64,000 nt of DNA from Hydrogenophaga sp. Root209. GTDB taxonomy: Bacteria; Pseudomonadota; Gammaproteobacteria; Burkholderiales; Burkholderiaceae_C. Of the stretch, positions 40,959-50,214 are shown piece after piece (position 1 is the stretch's first letter; every line of letters begins with the position of its first letter). The translations under genes and the position numbers were made by a program. The stretch is from assembly GCF_001428625.1 (NCBI RefSeq), contig NZ_LMIE01000003.1, positions 1,378-65,377 of the forward strand, given 5' to 3'. Below the pieces are notes generated by a model, which had not been told where the DNA came from, did not search any database, and saw only the letters and a program-made list of their open reading frames with translations.

Positions 40959-41861
40959 ATGAGCAACATTGCAGAGAAAACCTACGAATCCGTGGCCCCA
41001 AAGAAGGTGGCCTTCATCGGCCTGGGTGTCATGGGCTACCCCATGGCTGGGCATCTGGCGCGGGCCGGGCATTCGGTGACGGTCTACAACCGCTCCAGCG
41101 CCAAGGCCGCCGCCTGGGTGGCCGAATTCGATGGTGCGCACAAGCCAACGCCGCGCGAAGCGGCGCAGGGCGCCGACATCGTGTTCGCCTGCGTGGGCAA
41201 CGACGACGACCTGCGCTCCATCACGCTGGGTGCGGACGGTGCGTTCACCGGCATGGCTTCAGGCGCGATCTTCGTCGACCACACCACGGCCTCGGCCGAC
41301 GTGGCGCGCGAGCTGTACCAGGCCGCCAAGACCCTGGGCCTGTCGTTCGTGGATGCCCCCGTGTCGGGCGGTCAGGCCGGTGCCGTCAATGGCCTGCTCA
41401 CCGTGATGTGCGGTGGTGACCCCGCGGCCTTCGATGCGGTGAAACCTGCGGCCATGGCCTTCTCGCGCGCCTTCACGCTGCTGGGCGAAACCGGCGCCGG
41501 CCAGCTGACCAAGATGGTCAACCAGATCTGCATCGCTGGCCTGGTGCAAGGCCTGTCGGAGGCCATCGCCTTCGGTCAGAAGGCCGGACTGGACATGAAC
41601 CAGGTGCTGGACGTGATCGGCAAGGGTGCCGCGCAGAGCTGGCAGCTCGACAACCGGGGCAAGACCATGGTGGCCGACAAGTTCGACTTCGGCTTTGCGG
41701 TGGACTGGATGCGCAAGGACCTGGGCCTGGTGCTCGACGAGGCCAAGCGCAACGGTGCGCGCCTGCCGGTCACCGCCTTGGTGGACCAGTTCTACGCCGA
41801 CGTGCAGGCCATGGGTGGCAACCGCCTGGACACGTCCAGCCTGATCAAACGCCTGAAATAG
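40959..41861 (+). CDS. 3-hydroxyisobutyrate dehydrogenase-family oxidoreductase
   Basis: A 300-aa beta-hydroxyacid dehydrogenase. The Rossmann start is FIGLGVMGYPMAGHLARAG, DAPVSGGQAGAVNGLLTVM is the substrate loop, and GQLTKMVNQ carries the catalytic lysine. It reduces or oxidises a small beta-hydroxy acid with NAD(P); substrate unknown. It lies between two copies of the same repeat, downstream of pilU. Confidence 0.9.
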   Translation: MSNIAEKTYESVAPKKVAFIGLGVMGYPMAGHLARAGHSVTVYNRSSAKAAAWVAEFDGAHKPTPREAAQGADIVFACVGNDDDLRSITLGADGAFTGMASGAIFVDHTTASADVARELYQAAKTLGLSFVDAPVSGGQAGAVNGLLTVMCGGDPAAFDAVKPAAMAFSRAFTLLGETGAGQLTKMVNQICIAGLVQGLSEAIAFGQKAGLDMNQVLDVIGKGAAQSWQLDNRGKTMVADKFDFGFAVDWMRKDLGLVLDEAKRNGARLPVTALVDQFYADVQAMGGNRLDTSSLIKRLK

Positions 41862-41946
41862 GCCCCCCCCGCGCCACGCCTTCGGCGTGTCACCCCTCAA
41901 GGGGCAACACCTGCGGCCTGGCAAAGCCAGTTCCGCGGTGTTCTTG
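41862..41946 (+). repeat. Three-hairpin intergenic repeat, copy C
   Basis: CACGCC-TTC-GGCGTG (41875-41889), CCCCTCAAGGGG, and the stem AACACC...GGTGTT (41906-41942) with inner CTGGC-AAA-GCCAG. It separates the dehydrogenase gene from convergent dolP. Confidence 0.8.
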
Positions 41947-41958
41947 CCCGAGATAGTG

Positions 41959-42603
41959 CTATCGGGCTGGCGCAGGCTGGGGCTGCATGTTGGCGAGTTC
42001 CTGCTCGGTGATGATCTCGAACACACGCACCACGCGCGACACACCAGGTGTGTTGCGCGCGAGGTCGGTCGCGCGGTCGGCTTCGCGCTGAGTCACGCGG
42101 CCCATCAGGTACACCGTGCCGCGCTCGGTCACCACCTTGAAGGCGCTGGCCGAGAGATCTTTCGCATCCACCAGCGAAGCCTTGAGACGGCCGGTGATCA
42201 GCGTGTCTGTCGCGCGCTCCTTGAACGACGGGCTGCTGGTCACGCCGAGTTCGTTGATGACCGCACGGACGTTCTCAACGCCGGTGACGATCTGGGTGAT
42301 CTGCGTTTTGACCGCTTCGCTGGACGCTTCGCCAGTGAGCAGCACGCGGCGGTTGTAGCTGGAGACGGCGACGCGCGCCTGCGCATCGCCCAGTTCGTCC
42401 TTGAGGCGGTTGGACGCCCGCAGTTCGATGCCCTGATCGTCGAGCTGGGCGCCCGAGGTGCGGCGGTCCACCGCCACCAGGGCGCCCACGGCCGCACCGC
42501 CAACCACCAGGGGGGCGCAGGCGCTCAGCGTGGCGCCGATCGAGGCCACGACCAGGGCAGCGGCGGCGATGCGGTGCAGGGAAACGGTTTTGATCGGGTT
42601 CAT
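41959..42603 (-). CDS. dolP: BON-domain lipoprotein (DolP/YraP-like)
   Basis: A 214-aa lipoprotein with LSAC (Cys29) and two BON domains (about 50-118 and 128-200, RVAVSSYNRRVLLTGEA and VYLMGRVTQREAD). DolP supports outer-membrane integrity in Enterobacteria. Its ATG overlaps the stop of the SIS gene (ATGA). Position in the yraN-diaA-yraP order supports the name. Confidence 0.88.
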   Translation of the reverse strand: MNPIKTVSLHRIAAAALVVASIGATLSACAPLVVGGAAVGALVAVDRRTSGAQLDDQGIELRASNRLKDELGDAQARVAVSSYNRRVLLTGEASSEAVKTQITQIVTGVENVRAVINELGVTSSPSFKERATDTLITGRLKASLVDAKDLSASAFKVVTERGTVYLMGRVTQREADRATDLARNTPGVSRVVRVFEIITEQELANMQPQPAPAR

Positions 42604-43220
42604 GAGGCACTCTCCATGTTGGGGTTTGACACGTCGGGCAGGCCCAGCAGCTGGGCATCCACACCGTCACAAATGCAGTGCAACACGATGTGATGCACTT
42701 CCAGAATCCGGGCGGCGAGGTCGTGTGGCACGCAGATGTGCACATCGGTGTCGCGCAGCAGCAGCGCCAGCTGGCCACCGCGCGCACCAGTGAGGGCCAC
42801 CACGGTCATGTCGCGCTCGTGCGCGGCCTCCACCGCCGCCAGCACGTTGGACGAGTTGCCGGACGTGGTGAGCGCCAGCAGCACGTCGCCGGCCTGGCCG
42901 AGCGCGCGCACCTGGCGCGCATAGACCGAGCGCACATCGAAGTCGTTGGCGATGCCGGTGAGCACCGCGGCGTCGGCCGAGAGCGAGAACGCGGCGAGCT
43001 CGGGGCGTTCACGGTCGTAGCGGCCAACGAAGCTCGCGGCGAAATGCTGAGCGGCGGCAGCCGATGCGCCGTTGCCGCACGAGAGCACCTTGCCACCGCC
43101 GGTGACGCTGGCCAGTACGGCGTTGGTCGCGGCCTCAACAACCGGCGCGAGCGACTGCGCGCACTGGTACTTCAGATCGGCACTGTCGATGAACTGTTGC
43201 TGGATGCGTTGCAGAAGCAT
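42600..43220 (-). CDS. diaA: SIS-domain protein, DiaA/GmhA-like
   Basis: A 206-aa sugar isomerase-fold protein. SCGNGASAAAAQHFAASFVGRY and LALTTSGNSSNVLAAVEAA are the phosphosugar-binding loops. Members are phosphoheptose isomerases or the DnaA-binding DiaA. Gene order with yraN and the dolP-like gene favours DiaA; enzyme activity cannot be excluded. It is coupled to dolP by ATGA. Confidence 0.85.
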   Translation of the reverse strand: MLLQRIQQQFIDSADLKYQCAQSLAPVVEAATNAVLASVTGGGKVLSCGNGASAAAAQHFAASFVGRYDRERPELAAFSLSADAAVLTGIANDFDVRSVYARQVRALGQAGDVLLALTTSGNSSNVLAAVEAAHERDMTVVALTGARGGQLALLLRDTDVHICVPHDLAARILEVHHIVLHCICDGVDAQLLGLPDVSNPNMESAS

Positions 43221-43247
43221 GGGGCGATCATAGCGGTGGGGTCTGTA

Positions 43248-43631
43248 TCAAATTGCGCCGGAGGCATCGAAGGCCGCCCGCAGCCAGTCGATGTGGCCGC
43301 TGGCGCCGTCGATCAGCACCGCGTCGAAACGGCATGGGGGTTCTGAGCCCAGGCGCAGCAAAAAGTGCCGCGCGGCGAACACGATGCGGCGCTGCTTGAG
43401 GGGCGTGACGCTGGCACCCGCGCCGCCCTGGCGCTGGCTGGCGCGCTGACGCACCTCAATGAAGACCAGCGTGCCGTCGGGCTCACGCATAATCAAATCG
43501 ATCTCGCCACCGCCCCGTCCCGGGGTCTTGAAATTGCGCTGGACCAGCTTCAAGCCCTGGCGCTGCAGGTGCAGCAGCGCGGCGTCTTCGGCCGCGTCAC
43601 CCCGGGCCTTGGTGGTCGGTGCAGGGGCCAT
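43248..43631 (-). CDS. yraN: YraN (UPF0102) endonuclease-fold protein
   Basis: A 127-aa protein. GGEIDLIMREPDGTLVFIEV holds the Asp and Glu of a nuclease-like fold, and SVTPLKQRRIVFAARHFL follows. Biochemical role is unknown. The ATG at 43631 gives normal length; starts at 43661 or 43754 would overlap rsmI more deeply. It is divergent from rsmI and upstream of diaA. Confidence 0.85.
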   Translation of the reverse strand: MAPAPTTKARGDAAEDAALLHLQRQGLKLVQRNFKTPGRGGGEIDLIMREPDGTLVFIEVRQRASQRQGGAGASVTPLKQRRIVFAARHFLLRLGSEPPCRFDAVLIDGASGHIDWLRAAFDASGAI

Positions 43632-43660
43632 TGGCGCCCGGTCTTTTCTGGAACTCCACA

Positions 43661-44599
43661 TTGTCTGCAAGCTCTCCATCCCTGTTGGCGGCCGCGCGCG
43701 ACGCGGCGGCGCACCAGCATTATCCGCAGGGCGCGCTCTACATGGTCGCGACACCGATCGGCAACCTGGCCGACATCGGGCTGCGCGCGCTGCAGGTGCT
43801 CTCGCTGGTGGACTCCGTGGCCTGCGAAGACACGCGCCACACCGCCGCGCTGCTGCAGGGCTACGGCCTGCACAAGCCGCTGCTGGCCCTGCATGAGCAC
43901 AACGAGGCCGAGGCTGCGCAGACGGTGGTGCAGCGCCTGCAGGCCGGCCAGCGCGTGGCCTACGTGAGTGACGCCGGCACGCCCGGCGTGAGCGACCCGG
44001 GCGCGCGCCTGGTGGCGGCCGTCAACGCCGCTGGCTTGCGCAGCGTGCCGATCCCCGGCGCGAGCAGCATCACTGCCTTGCTCAGTGTCTCGGGCACGGT
44101 GGCGGGCATGGGGGGCTGGGACGGGCGCTTCGTGTTCGCCGGCTTTCTGGCCAGCAAGGCAGCCGAGCGCCAGCGCGAGGTGCAGCTGATGGGCTCCGAT
44201 GCCCGCGCCTGCGTGTTGCTCGAAGCGCCGCACCGCATCGAGGCATTGGCCAAGGACCTGGGGCTGCTGGGCGAACGCATGCTCACCGTGGGCCGTGAAC
44301 TCACCAAACAGTTCGAGGAAGTGGGGCATCTGAAGGCGCAGGACTTCACCGCGTGGTTGCAGGCCAACGCCAACCGCACACGCGGTGAATTCGTGCTGCT
44401 GGTGCATCCCCAGCCAGCCACGACGCAGGCCGAAGGTAGCGTGGACGCGGCTGCGTTGCGCACGCTGGACGTGCTGTTGAAAGAACTGCCCTTGAAGACC
44501 GCGGTGAAGCTGTGCGCCGAGATCACCGGCCAGCCCCGCAACGCGCTCTACGACGCTGCGCTGGCGCGGCGCCAGGACGGCGCCGGTTCAGACGACTGA
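43661..44599 (+). CDS. rsmI: 16S rRNA cytidine-1402 2'-O-methyltransferase
   Basis: A 312-aa tetrapyrrole-methylase-fold enzyme. LYMVATPIGNLADIGLRAL, CEDTRHTAALL, YVSDAGTPGVSDPGARLV and PGASSITALLS are diagnostic. It methylates C1402 of 16S rRNA. The start is uncertain: TTG at 43661 has GGAA seven bases before it; a GTG at 43619 would overlap the divergent yraN start. Confidence 0.92.
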   Translation: MSASSPSLLAAARDAAAHQHYPQGALYMVATPIGNLADIGLRALQVLSLVDSVACEDTRHTAALLQGYGLHKPLLALHEHNEAEAAQTVVQRLQAGQRVAYVSDAGTPGVSDPGARLVAAVNAAGLRSVPIPGASSITALLSVSGTVAGMGGWDGRFVFAGFLASKAAERQREVQLMGSDARACVLLEAPHRIEALAKDLGLLGERMLTVGRELTKQFEEVGHLKAQDFTAWLQANANRTRGEFVLLVHPQPATTQAEGSVDAAALRTLDVLLKELPLKTAVKLCAEITGQPRNALYDAALARRQDGAGSDD

Positions 44600-44601
44600 G
44601 G

Positions 44602-44940
44602 TCAGCGGATCACGCGCGCCATCGGGTCCTGCCCGGAACGCGGAGCCGGTGCATTCGGTACCTCGTGGGCCTGCACGTCGACCACATCGCCCATGGGCTG
44701 GGCAGGGCCACGGCCCGGCCACACGCCCTGGGTGTAGCGCTGCGAGGTCTCGCGGAAGCGGTTGAACACCACCAGGGGCGCTGGCTTGCGGCCGGTGATC
44801 AGCGCCCAGAGCGAGATGCCCAGCACCACCACCAGCGTGGCCAGCAGCAGGCTGAGCACGAACGCCAGCGCCATCACACCGAGCGCGAGCTTGAGAACAC
44901 CGCGCACCACGCGGGCAAAAAAGTCGAATAAACCGTTCAT
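44602..44940 (-). CDS. Small membrane protein of unknown function
   Basis: A 112-aa protein with one long or two short hydrophobic helices (about 8-50) and a polar C-terminal tail (about 55-112, rich in Pro, Arg, Gln). No family is recognised. It is convergent with rsmI, two bases apart. The 223 bp upstream hold no gene. Confidence 0.65.
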   Translation of the reverse strand: MNGLFDFFARVVRGVLKLALGVMALAFVLSLLLATLVVVLGISLWALITGRKPAPLVVFNRFRETSQRYTQGVWPGRGPAQPMGDVVDVQAHEVPNAPAPRSGQDPMARVIR

Positions 44941-45163
44941 ATGAGTGACTGAGCCCCAAGGGCCGATGTTGGTTCCGCGGTCAGGCTGTGCACCGATTCA
45001 GCCCACACCGGCGTCCGGGCCAAACATGTTGCACATGGAGCCATTGTCCCCGCATGCAAGGTCTGCCGGCGCACCGACGGTCGTCACACCGACCGGTGAC
45101 ACTGGCTGATATGCTGACCGCTGCTCGCGCGCGCAGCCCGCGCGAGGTCCATCCAAGGCCCCC

Positions 45164-45802
45164 ATGAAACCGATATACCAGTACTTTTTTCGCGGCCTGA
45201 TCACGTTCCTGCCGCTGGCCATCACGGTCTATGTGCTCTACCTCACCGTGGCCTGGATCGAGTCGATCGCCATGTGGATGATCCGCCCCTTCATCGGCGA
45301 CTTCTACCTGCCCGGCCTGGGCATCGTGCTGGGCGCGGGGCTCATCCTTGGGCTGGGTTTCCTGATCTCGCAGCCCAATGTGGCGCGCTGGCTCTCGTGG
45401 ATCGAACTGCCGTTCACCAACCTGCCGGTGGTCAAGAGCATCTACTCATCGCTCAAGAGTTTTGCCGACTACTTCTCGCCCCACAAGGACACCCCGCAGC
45501 AGGCCGTGGTCGTGCTGCGCATGCCCGGCAACGAGATGTCCATCGTCGGGCTGGTCACGCGCCAGAACATGCAGGACCTGCCGCCCGGACTGGCCGAGCT
45601 GGACCAGGTGGCCGTGTACCTGCCCATGGGCTACATGATCGGCGGCTACACCGTCTTCGTGCCGCGCAGCTGGATCACGCCGATCGAGATGTCGGTCGAG
45701 GAGGCGATGCGCTCTTCGTTGCTGGCCTGGATGGCATCGAGCCGCAACGGCGACAGGACCGCCGTCCCGGAGCCCACCGAGCTCACCCGCCCCGCCCCAT
45801 GA
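45164..45802 (+). CDS. DUF502 membrane protein
   Basis: A 212-aa protein with two N-terminal membrane helices (about 8-33 and 50-72, RGLITFLPLAITVYVLYL and GIVLGAGLILGLGFLI). The soluble part contains TNLPVVKSIYSSLKSFADYF and PTGYM-like PMGYMIGGYTVFVP. This is the DUF502 pattern; function is unknown. Confidence 0.9.
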   Translation: MKPIYQYFFRGLITFLPLAITVYVLYLTVAWIESIAMWMIRPFIGDFYLPGLGIVLGAGLILGLGFLISQPNVARWLSWIELPFTNLPVVKSIYSSLKSFADYFSPHKDTPQQAVVVLRMPGNEMSIVGLVTRQNMQDLPPGLAELDQVAVYLPMGYMIGGYTVFVPRSWITPIEMSVEEAMRSSLLAWMASSRNGDRTAVPEPTELTRPAP

Positions 45803-45863
45803 GCGCCGCCCGGCCGTTCCGAAGGCGCTCAGCCCCGCAGTGCGCAGCACGGAGGGTAGTCCA

Positions 45864-48551
45864 GTGAGCATCCGCCACCTCGACGCCCTCTTTTCACCCG
45901 CCTCGGTGGCCGTGATCGGGGCCTCAATGCGGCCCGCCAGCGTGGGTGGCACGGTGTGGCGCAACCTGAACAACGGGGACTTCAAGGGCGCGCTGTACGC
46001 GGTCAACCCCAAACACGCCGAGCTCGACGGCGTGAAAGCCTGGGCCTCGGTGGCCGCGCTGCCGGCAGCCCCCGAGCTGGCCATCCTGTGCACCCCGGCG
46101 GCCACCATCGTGGGGTTGATCACGGAGCTGGGCGCACGCGGTACCCGCGCGGCGATCGTGCTCACCGCCGGGCTGGACGCCGCGCAGAAGCAGGCCATGC
46201 TCGATGCGGCGCGCCTGCACACGCTGCGCATCCTCGGGCCCAACTGCATCGGCATGCTGGTGCCGCACCTGGGCCTCAACGCCAGCTTCGCGCACACCGG
46301 CGCGCTGCCGGGCGAACTGGCCTTCGTGTCGCAGTCGGGCGCCCTGGTCACGGCCATGCTGGACTGGGCGGGCTCGCGCGGCATCGGCTTCTCGCACTTC
46401 GTTTCGCTCGGCGAACGCGCCGATGTCGACTTCGGCGACATGCTCGACTTCCTGGGCAGCGACCCCAAGACGCGCGCCATCCTGCTCTATATCGAAAGCA
46501 TCGAAGAGCCGCGCAAGTTCATGTCGGCCGCGCGCGCGGCGGCGCGCAACAAGCCGGTGATCGTGGTCAAAGCCGGACGTTCGGCCGCGGGGCAACAGGC
46601 CGCCGCCTCACACACCGGTGCGCTCGCCGGGTCCGACGCGGTGTTCGACGCGGCGATCGCGCGCGCCGGCATGCTGCGCGTGAACACCTTGCAAGACCTG
46701 TTTCTCGCCGCCGAAACCCTCTCCCGCTTCCACGGCAACCGGGCTGATCAACTGATCGTGCTCACCAACGGCGGTGGCGCCGGCGTGATGGCGGCCGACG
46801 CCGCCGCCACCGAAGGCGTGCCACTGGCCACGCTGGGCGACGAACTGCGTGCCCAGCTCGACGCCGTGCTGCCCGCCAACTGGTCGCACGCCAACCCGGT
46901 CGACATCATTGGCGACGCACCGGCCACGCGCTACGTGCAAGCCCTGCAGGCGCTCGAGCAGGACACCGGGAGCGCCGTGCTGTTCATCCACGCGCCCACC
47001 GCCATCGTGCCCAGTCTGGAGATTGCTCAAGCGCTGCTGCCGCTGGCCAGCGCCAGCCCGAAGCGCGTGCTGGGTTGCTGGCTGGGAGACGGCGCGGTGG
47101 CGCAGGCCCGCGCGCTGTTTCGCGGCGCGGGTGTGCCCGACTTCAACACGCCCGAAGACGCGGTGCGCGCCTTCTCGCTGCTGCGCACCTACCGCGAACA
47201 CCAGGCCGAGCTGCTGCAGACGCCGCCGGCCCGCAGCGCGGCCCACGCGGCCGATCTGCCGCGCATCCGCGCCATCGTGGACGGGGTGCTGGCCAGCGGG
47301 CGCGAACTGCTCACCGAGCCCGAAGCCAAGGACCTGCTGGAAGCCGCCGGCCTGCCGGTGGTGCCCACGCGTGTGGTGGGACCGCTCGCGCAAGAAGCGC
47401 AGACAGCCGCCGACGCGCTGGGCTACCCGGTGGCGCTCAAGATCCTGTCGTTCGACATTTCGCACAAATCCGACGTGGGCGGCGTGCGACTGAACCTGGG
47501 CAGCGCGGCCGAGGTGGGCGAGGCCTGCGCGACCATGCTGGCGCGCGTGCGCGAACAACGCCCCGATGCCCGGGTGGAAGGCTTCACCGTGCAGACCATG
47601 GTGCGCAAGAAGCACGCGCACGAACTCATCATCGGCGCCAGCGTGGACCCGGTGTTCGGCCCGGTGATCCTGTTCGGCCAGGGCGGTGTGGCGGTGGAGG
47701 TGCTGGCCGACACCGCCCTGGCCCTGCCGCCACTGAACACCACGCTGGCACTCGCCCAGATGGCGCGCACCCGCGTGGCGAAACTGCTGCGCGGCTACCG
47801 TGACGAACCCGCCGCCGATCTGGATGCCATTGCGCAGGTGCTGGTGAGCGTGTCGCAACTGCTGGCCGACGTACCCGAACTCGCCGAGCTTGACATCAAC
47901 CCGCTGCTGGCCAACCACGAAGGCGCGGTGGCGCTGGACGCTCGCGTGCGCGTCTCGGCCAGCCGCCAGGCCGGCGCCCACCACTTCGCCATCCAGCCCT
48001 ATCCCCAAGACCTGGTGGAAACCTGGAACTGGCAAGACCAGCCCGTCACGCTGCGCCCGATCCGCCCCGAAGACGAGGCCCAGCACCGCAGCTTCCTGGA
48101 AAAGCTCGACCCGGAAGACATCCGCCTGCGCGTGTTCTACAGCCGCCGCCACATCGAGCACAGCGAGCTCGCGCGCCTGACCCAGATCGACTACGCACGC
48201 GAGATGGCCTTCATCGCCACCCGCCTGGGAGCAGACGGCGTGGAGGAGACCCTGGGCGCGGTGCGCGCGGCGGTCGATCCCGACAACGACACGGCCGAGT
48301 TCGGCGTGATCGTGCGCTCAGACCTCAAGGGCAGTGGGCTTGGGCACAAGCTCATGACCAAGCTGATCGAGCACCTGCGCGCTCGCGGCACGCGGCGGCT
48401 GGTGGGCACGGTGCTGCGCATCAACCACGGCATGCTGGAACTTGCGCGCTCGCTGGGTTTCCAAGAGACGACCAACCCCAGCGATCCGGGCGACCACGAA
48501 ACGCGGTTCGTCGCGCTGGACCTGCCCACCCCAGCCGCGCCACCACCATGA
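45864..48551 (+). CDS. Pat-type protein acetyltransferase with NDP-forming acyl-CoA synthetase
   Basis: An 895-aa fusion. A CoA-binding domain (about 5-135, SVAVIGASMRPASVGGTV) and flavodoxin-like ligase domain (about 145-450, FVSQSGALVTAMLDWA, SHTGALAGSD) lead to an ATP-grasp domain (about 475-700, VALKILSFDISHKSDVGGV). A GNAT domain ends it (about 725-885, SDLKGSGLGHKLM). Pat/PatZ enzymes acetylate lysines of metabolic enzymes; the ligase part is usually inactive. GTG at 45864 has an AGGG site; GTG at 45840 is alternative. Confidence 0.88.
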   Translation: MSIRHLDALFSPASVAVIGASMRPASVGGTVWRNLNNGDFKGALYAVNPKHAELDGVKAWASVAALPAAPELAILCTPAATIVGLITELGARGTRAAIVLTAGLDAAQKQAMLDAARLHTLRILGPNCIGMLVPHLGLNASFAHTGALPGELAFVSQSGALVTAMLDWAGSRGIGFSHFVSLGERADVDFGDMLDFLGSDPKTRAILLYIESIEEPRKFMSAARAAARNKPVIVVKAGRSAAGQQAAASHTGALAGSDAVFDAAIARAGMLRVNTLQDLFLAAETLSRFHGNRADQLIVLTNGGGAGVMAADAAATEGVPLATLGDELRAQLDAVLPANWSHANPVDIIGDAPATRYVQALQALEQDTGSAVLFIHAPTAIVPSLEIAQALLPLASASPKRVLGCWLGDGAVAQARALFRGAGVPDFNTPEDAVRAFSLLRTYREHQAELLQTPPARSAAHAADLPRIRAIVDGVLASGRELLTEPEAKDLLEAAGLPVVPTRVVGPLAQEAQTAADALGYPVALKILSFDISHKSDVGGVRLNLGSAAEVGEACATMLARVREQRPDARVEGFTVQTMVRKKHAHELIIGASVDPVFGPVILFGQGGVAVEVLADTALALPPLNTTLALAQMARTRVAKLLRGYRDEPAADLDAIAQVLVSVSQLLADVPELAELDINPLLANHEGAVALDARVRVSASRQAGAHHFAIQPYPQDLVETWNWQDQPVTLRPIRPEDEAQHRSFLEKLDPEDIRLRVFYSRRHIEHSELARLTQIDYAREMAFIATRLGADGVEETLGAVRAAVDPDNDTAEFGVIVRSDLKGSGLGHKLMTKLIEHLRARGTRRLVGTVLRINHGMLELARSLGFQETTNPSDPGDHETRFVALDLPTPAAPPP

Positions 48552-49174
48552 ACAACCCATCCAACCGCCGCCACCTCTTGATCGCCAGCGCCGCGGCCCT
48601 GGCCGCGCCTGCCTGGTTGCCCTCCGCCCTGGCGCAGGCGAAAAACCTGCGCCCCACGCCCAGCCAGACCGAGGGCCCCTTCTACCCTGTGACCCTGCCG
48701 GCCGACAGCGACGCCGACCTGCTCAAGAACGGCAACGTGAACTACGGCCAAGGCCAGCCGGCCTGGGTCGAGGGCACGGTGGTCGATCTGGCCGGCGTGC
48801 CGGTCTCGGGCGCGGTGGTCGAGATCTGGCAGTGCGACCATGCAGGCCACTACCACCACCCGGGCGACGGCGGCCGGGCCGACCCGGCGTTTCAGGGCTT
48901 CGGCAAGGTCACGGTGGGGCGCGACGGGCGCTACCGCTTCCGCACCATCCGCCCGGTGCAGTACACCGGGCGCACGCCGCACATCCATGTGAAGGTGCGG
49001 CTGGACCGCATGGAGCTGCTCACCACGCAGCTCTATGTGGCCGGGGATCCGGGCAACGAGCGCGACGGACTCTGGCGGCGGCTGAGCGAAGAAGGTCGCG
49101 CCGCGCTCACCGTCCCGTTCACACCCGGCAATGACGGCGTGCGCGCCACCTTTCCCATCGTTGTTCAAGCCTGA
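48548..49174 (+). CDS. Exported intradiol ring-cleavage dioxygenase
   Basis: A 208-aa protein. NRRHLLIASAAALAAPAW is a twin-arginine-like signal. The dioxygenase domain keeps the iron ligands Tyr102 (GHYHHP), Tyr139 (QYTGRTP), His145 and His147 (HIHVKV). It resembles the protocatechuate/catechol 1,2-dioxygenase superfamily; substrate is unknown. The ATG overlaps the stop of the previous gene (ATGA), and its stop overlaps the next ATG. Confidence 0.87.
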   Translation: MNNPSNRRHLLIASAAALAAPAWLPSALAQAKNLRPTPSQTEGPFYPVTLPADSDADLLKNGNVNYGQGQPAWVEGTVVDLAGVPVSGAVVEIWQCDHAGHYHHPGDGGRADPAFQGFGKVTVGRDGRYRFRTIRPVQYTGRTPHIHVKVRLDRMELLTTQLYVAGDPGNERDGLWRRLSEEGRAALTVPFTPGNDGVRATFPIVVQA

Positions 49175-50190
49175 TGGATTCGCTCACCCAGATTGCACTG
49201 GGTTCTGCGGTCAGCGTGGCCGTGATGGGCCGGCGCACGGCGGTGTGGAAGGCGGCGCTGTGGGGTGCCATCGGTGGCACCCTGCCCGATCTCGATGCCT
49301 TCATCGACCATGGGGACGCCGTCCTCAACATGACGCGCCACCGCGCCGAGAGCCATGCGCTGTTCTTCCTCACGCTGGCCGCGCCGGTGCTGGCCTGGAT
49401 CGCCTCGCGCATCCACGGTGAAGCGGCGCTGTTCAAGCGCTGGTGGCTGGCGTTGTGGCTGGTGCTCATCACGCACCCGCTGCTCGACGCCATGACGGTG
49501 TACGGCACGCAGCTGCTGCAGCCGTTCACCGATCACCCGTATGGCGTGGGCAGCATTTTCATCATCGATCCGCTCTACACCGTGCCGCTGATCGTGGGCG
49601 TGGTCGCCGCGCTGCGCCTCAAGAACACGCGTGGACTCGGCTGGAACCTGGCCGGTCTGGCGTTCACCACGCTCTACCTTGCCTGGAGTGTGGGCGCGCA
49701 GCAGCACGCCACGCAGGTCGCTCGCGCCTCGCTGCAGCAAGACGGCATTCCCGCCACCGGCCTGCTGGTCACGCCCTCGCCCTTCAACACGGTGCTGTGG
49801 CGGCTGGTGGCCACCACGCCGACGCACTACTTCGAGGGTCATTACTCATTGCTGGACGACGACCAGCGGATCGTCTGGACGCGGCACGAGCGCGGGGCCG
49901 GTCTGCTGGAACGGCACGCTGACGAGCCGTCGGTGGCGCGCATGGCGGCGTTCACCCACGGTTTCTACAGCGTGTCGCAAACGGGTGGGCGCCTGTTCGT
50001 GACCGACCTGCGCATGGGCCAGGAGCCCAGCTACACCTTCCGCTTCGATTTGGGCACGCAGGCCGCGCGCGCCAACGGCGGGCACCGACCCACGCTCAAC
50101 GGGCAGCGGCCCGACATTGGCGCAGCGCTTGACTGGTTGTGGCGCCGGATGTGGGGCGAGCGCATTCCCTCGCCTGGCCCGGGTACTTGA
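49174..50190 (+). CDS. YdjM-like membrane metal-dependent hydrolase
   Basis: A 338-aa protein. MDSLTQIALGSAVSVAVMG and GGTLPDLDAFIDHGD followed by RAESHALFFL are signatures of the YdjM/DUF457 membrane family, with His and Asp residues that could bind metal. Four or five helices fill about 1-190; the C-terminal 150 residues are soluble. Role is unknown. It shares one base with the upstream stop codon. Confidence 0.85.
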   Translation: MDSLTQIALGSAVSVAVMGRRTAVWKAALWGAIGGTLPDLDAFIDHGDAVLNMTRHRAESHALFFLTLAAPVLAWIASRIHGEAALFKRWWLALWLVLITHPLLDAMTVYGTQLLQPFTDHPYGVGSIFIIDPLYTVPLIVGVVAALRLKNTRGLGWNLAGLAFTTLYLAWSVGAQQHATQVARASLQQDGIPATGLLVTPSPFNTVLWRLVATTPTHYFEGHYSLLDDDQRIVWTRHERGAGLLERHADEPSVARMAAFTHGFYSVSQTGGRLFVTDLRMGQEPSYTFRFDLGTQAARANGGHRPTLNGQRPDIGAALDWLWRRMWGERIPSPGPGT

Positions 50191-50214
50191 GCGGCCGCCG
50201 GTTGGGACGCTCGC

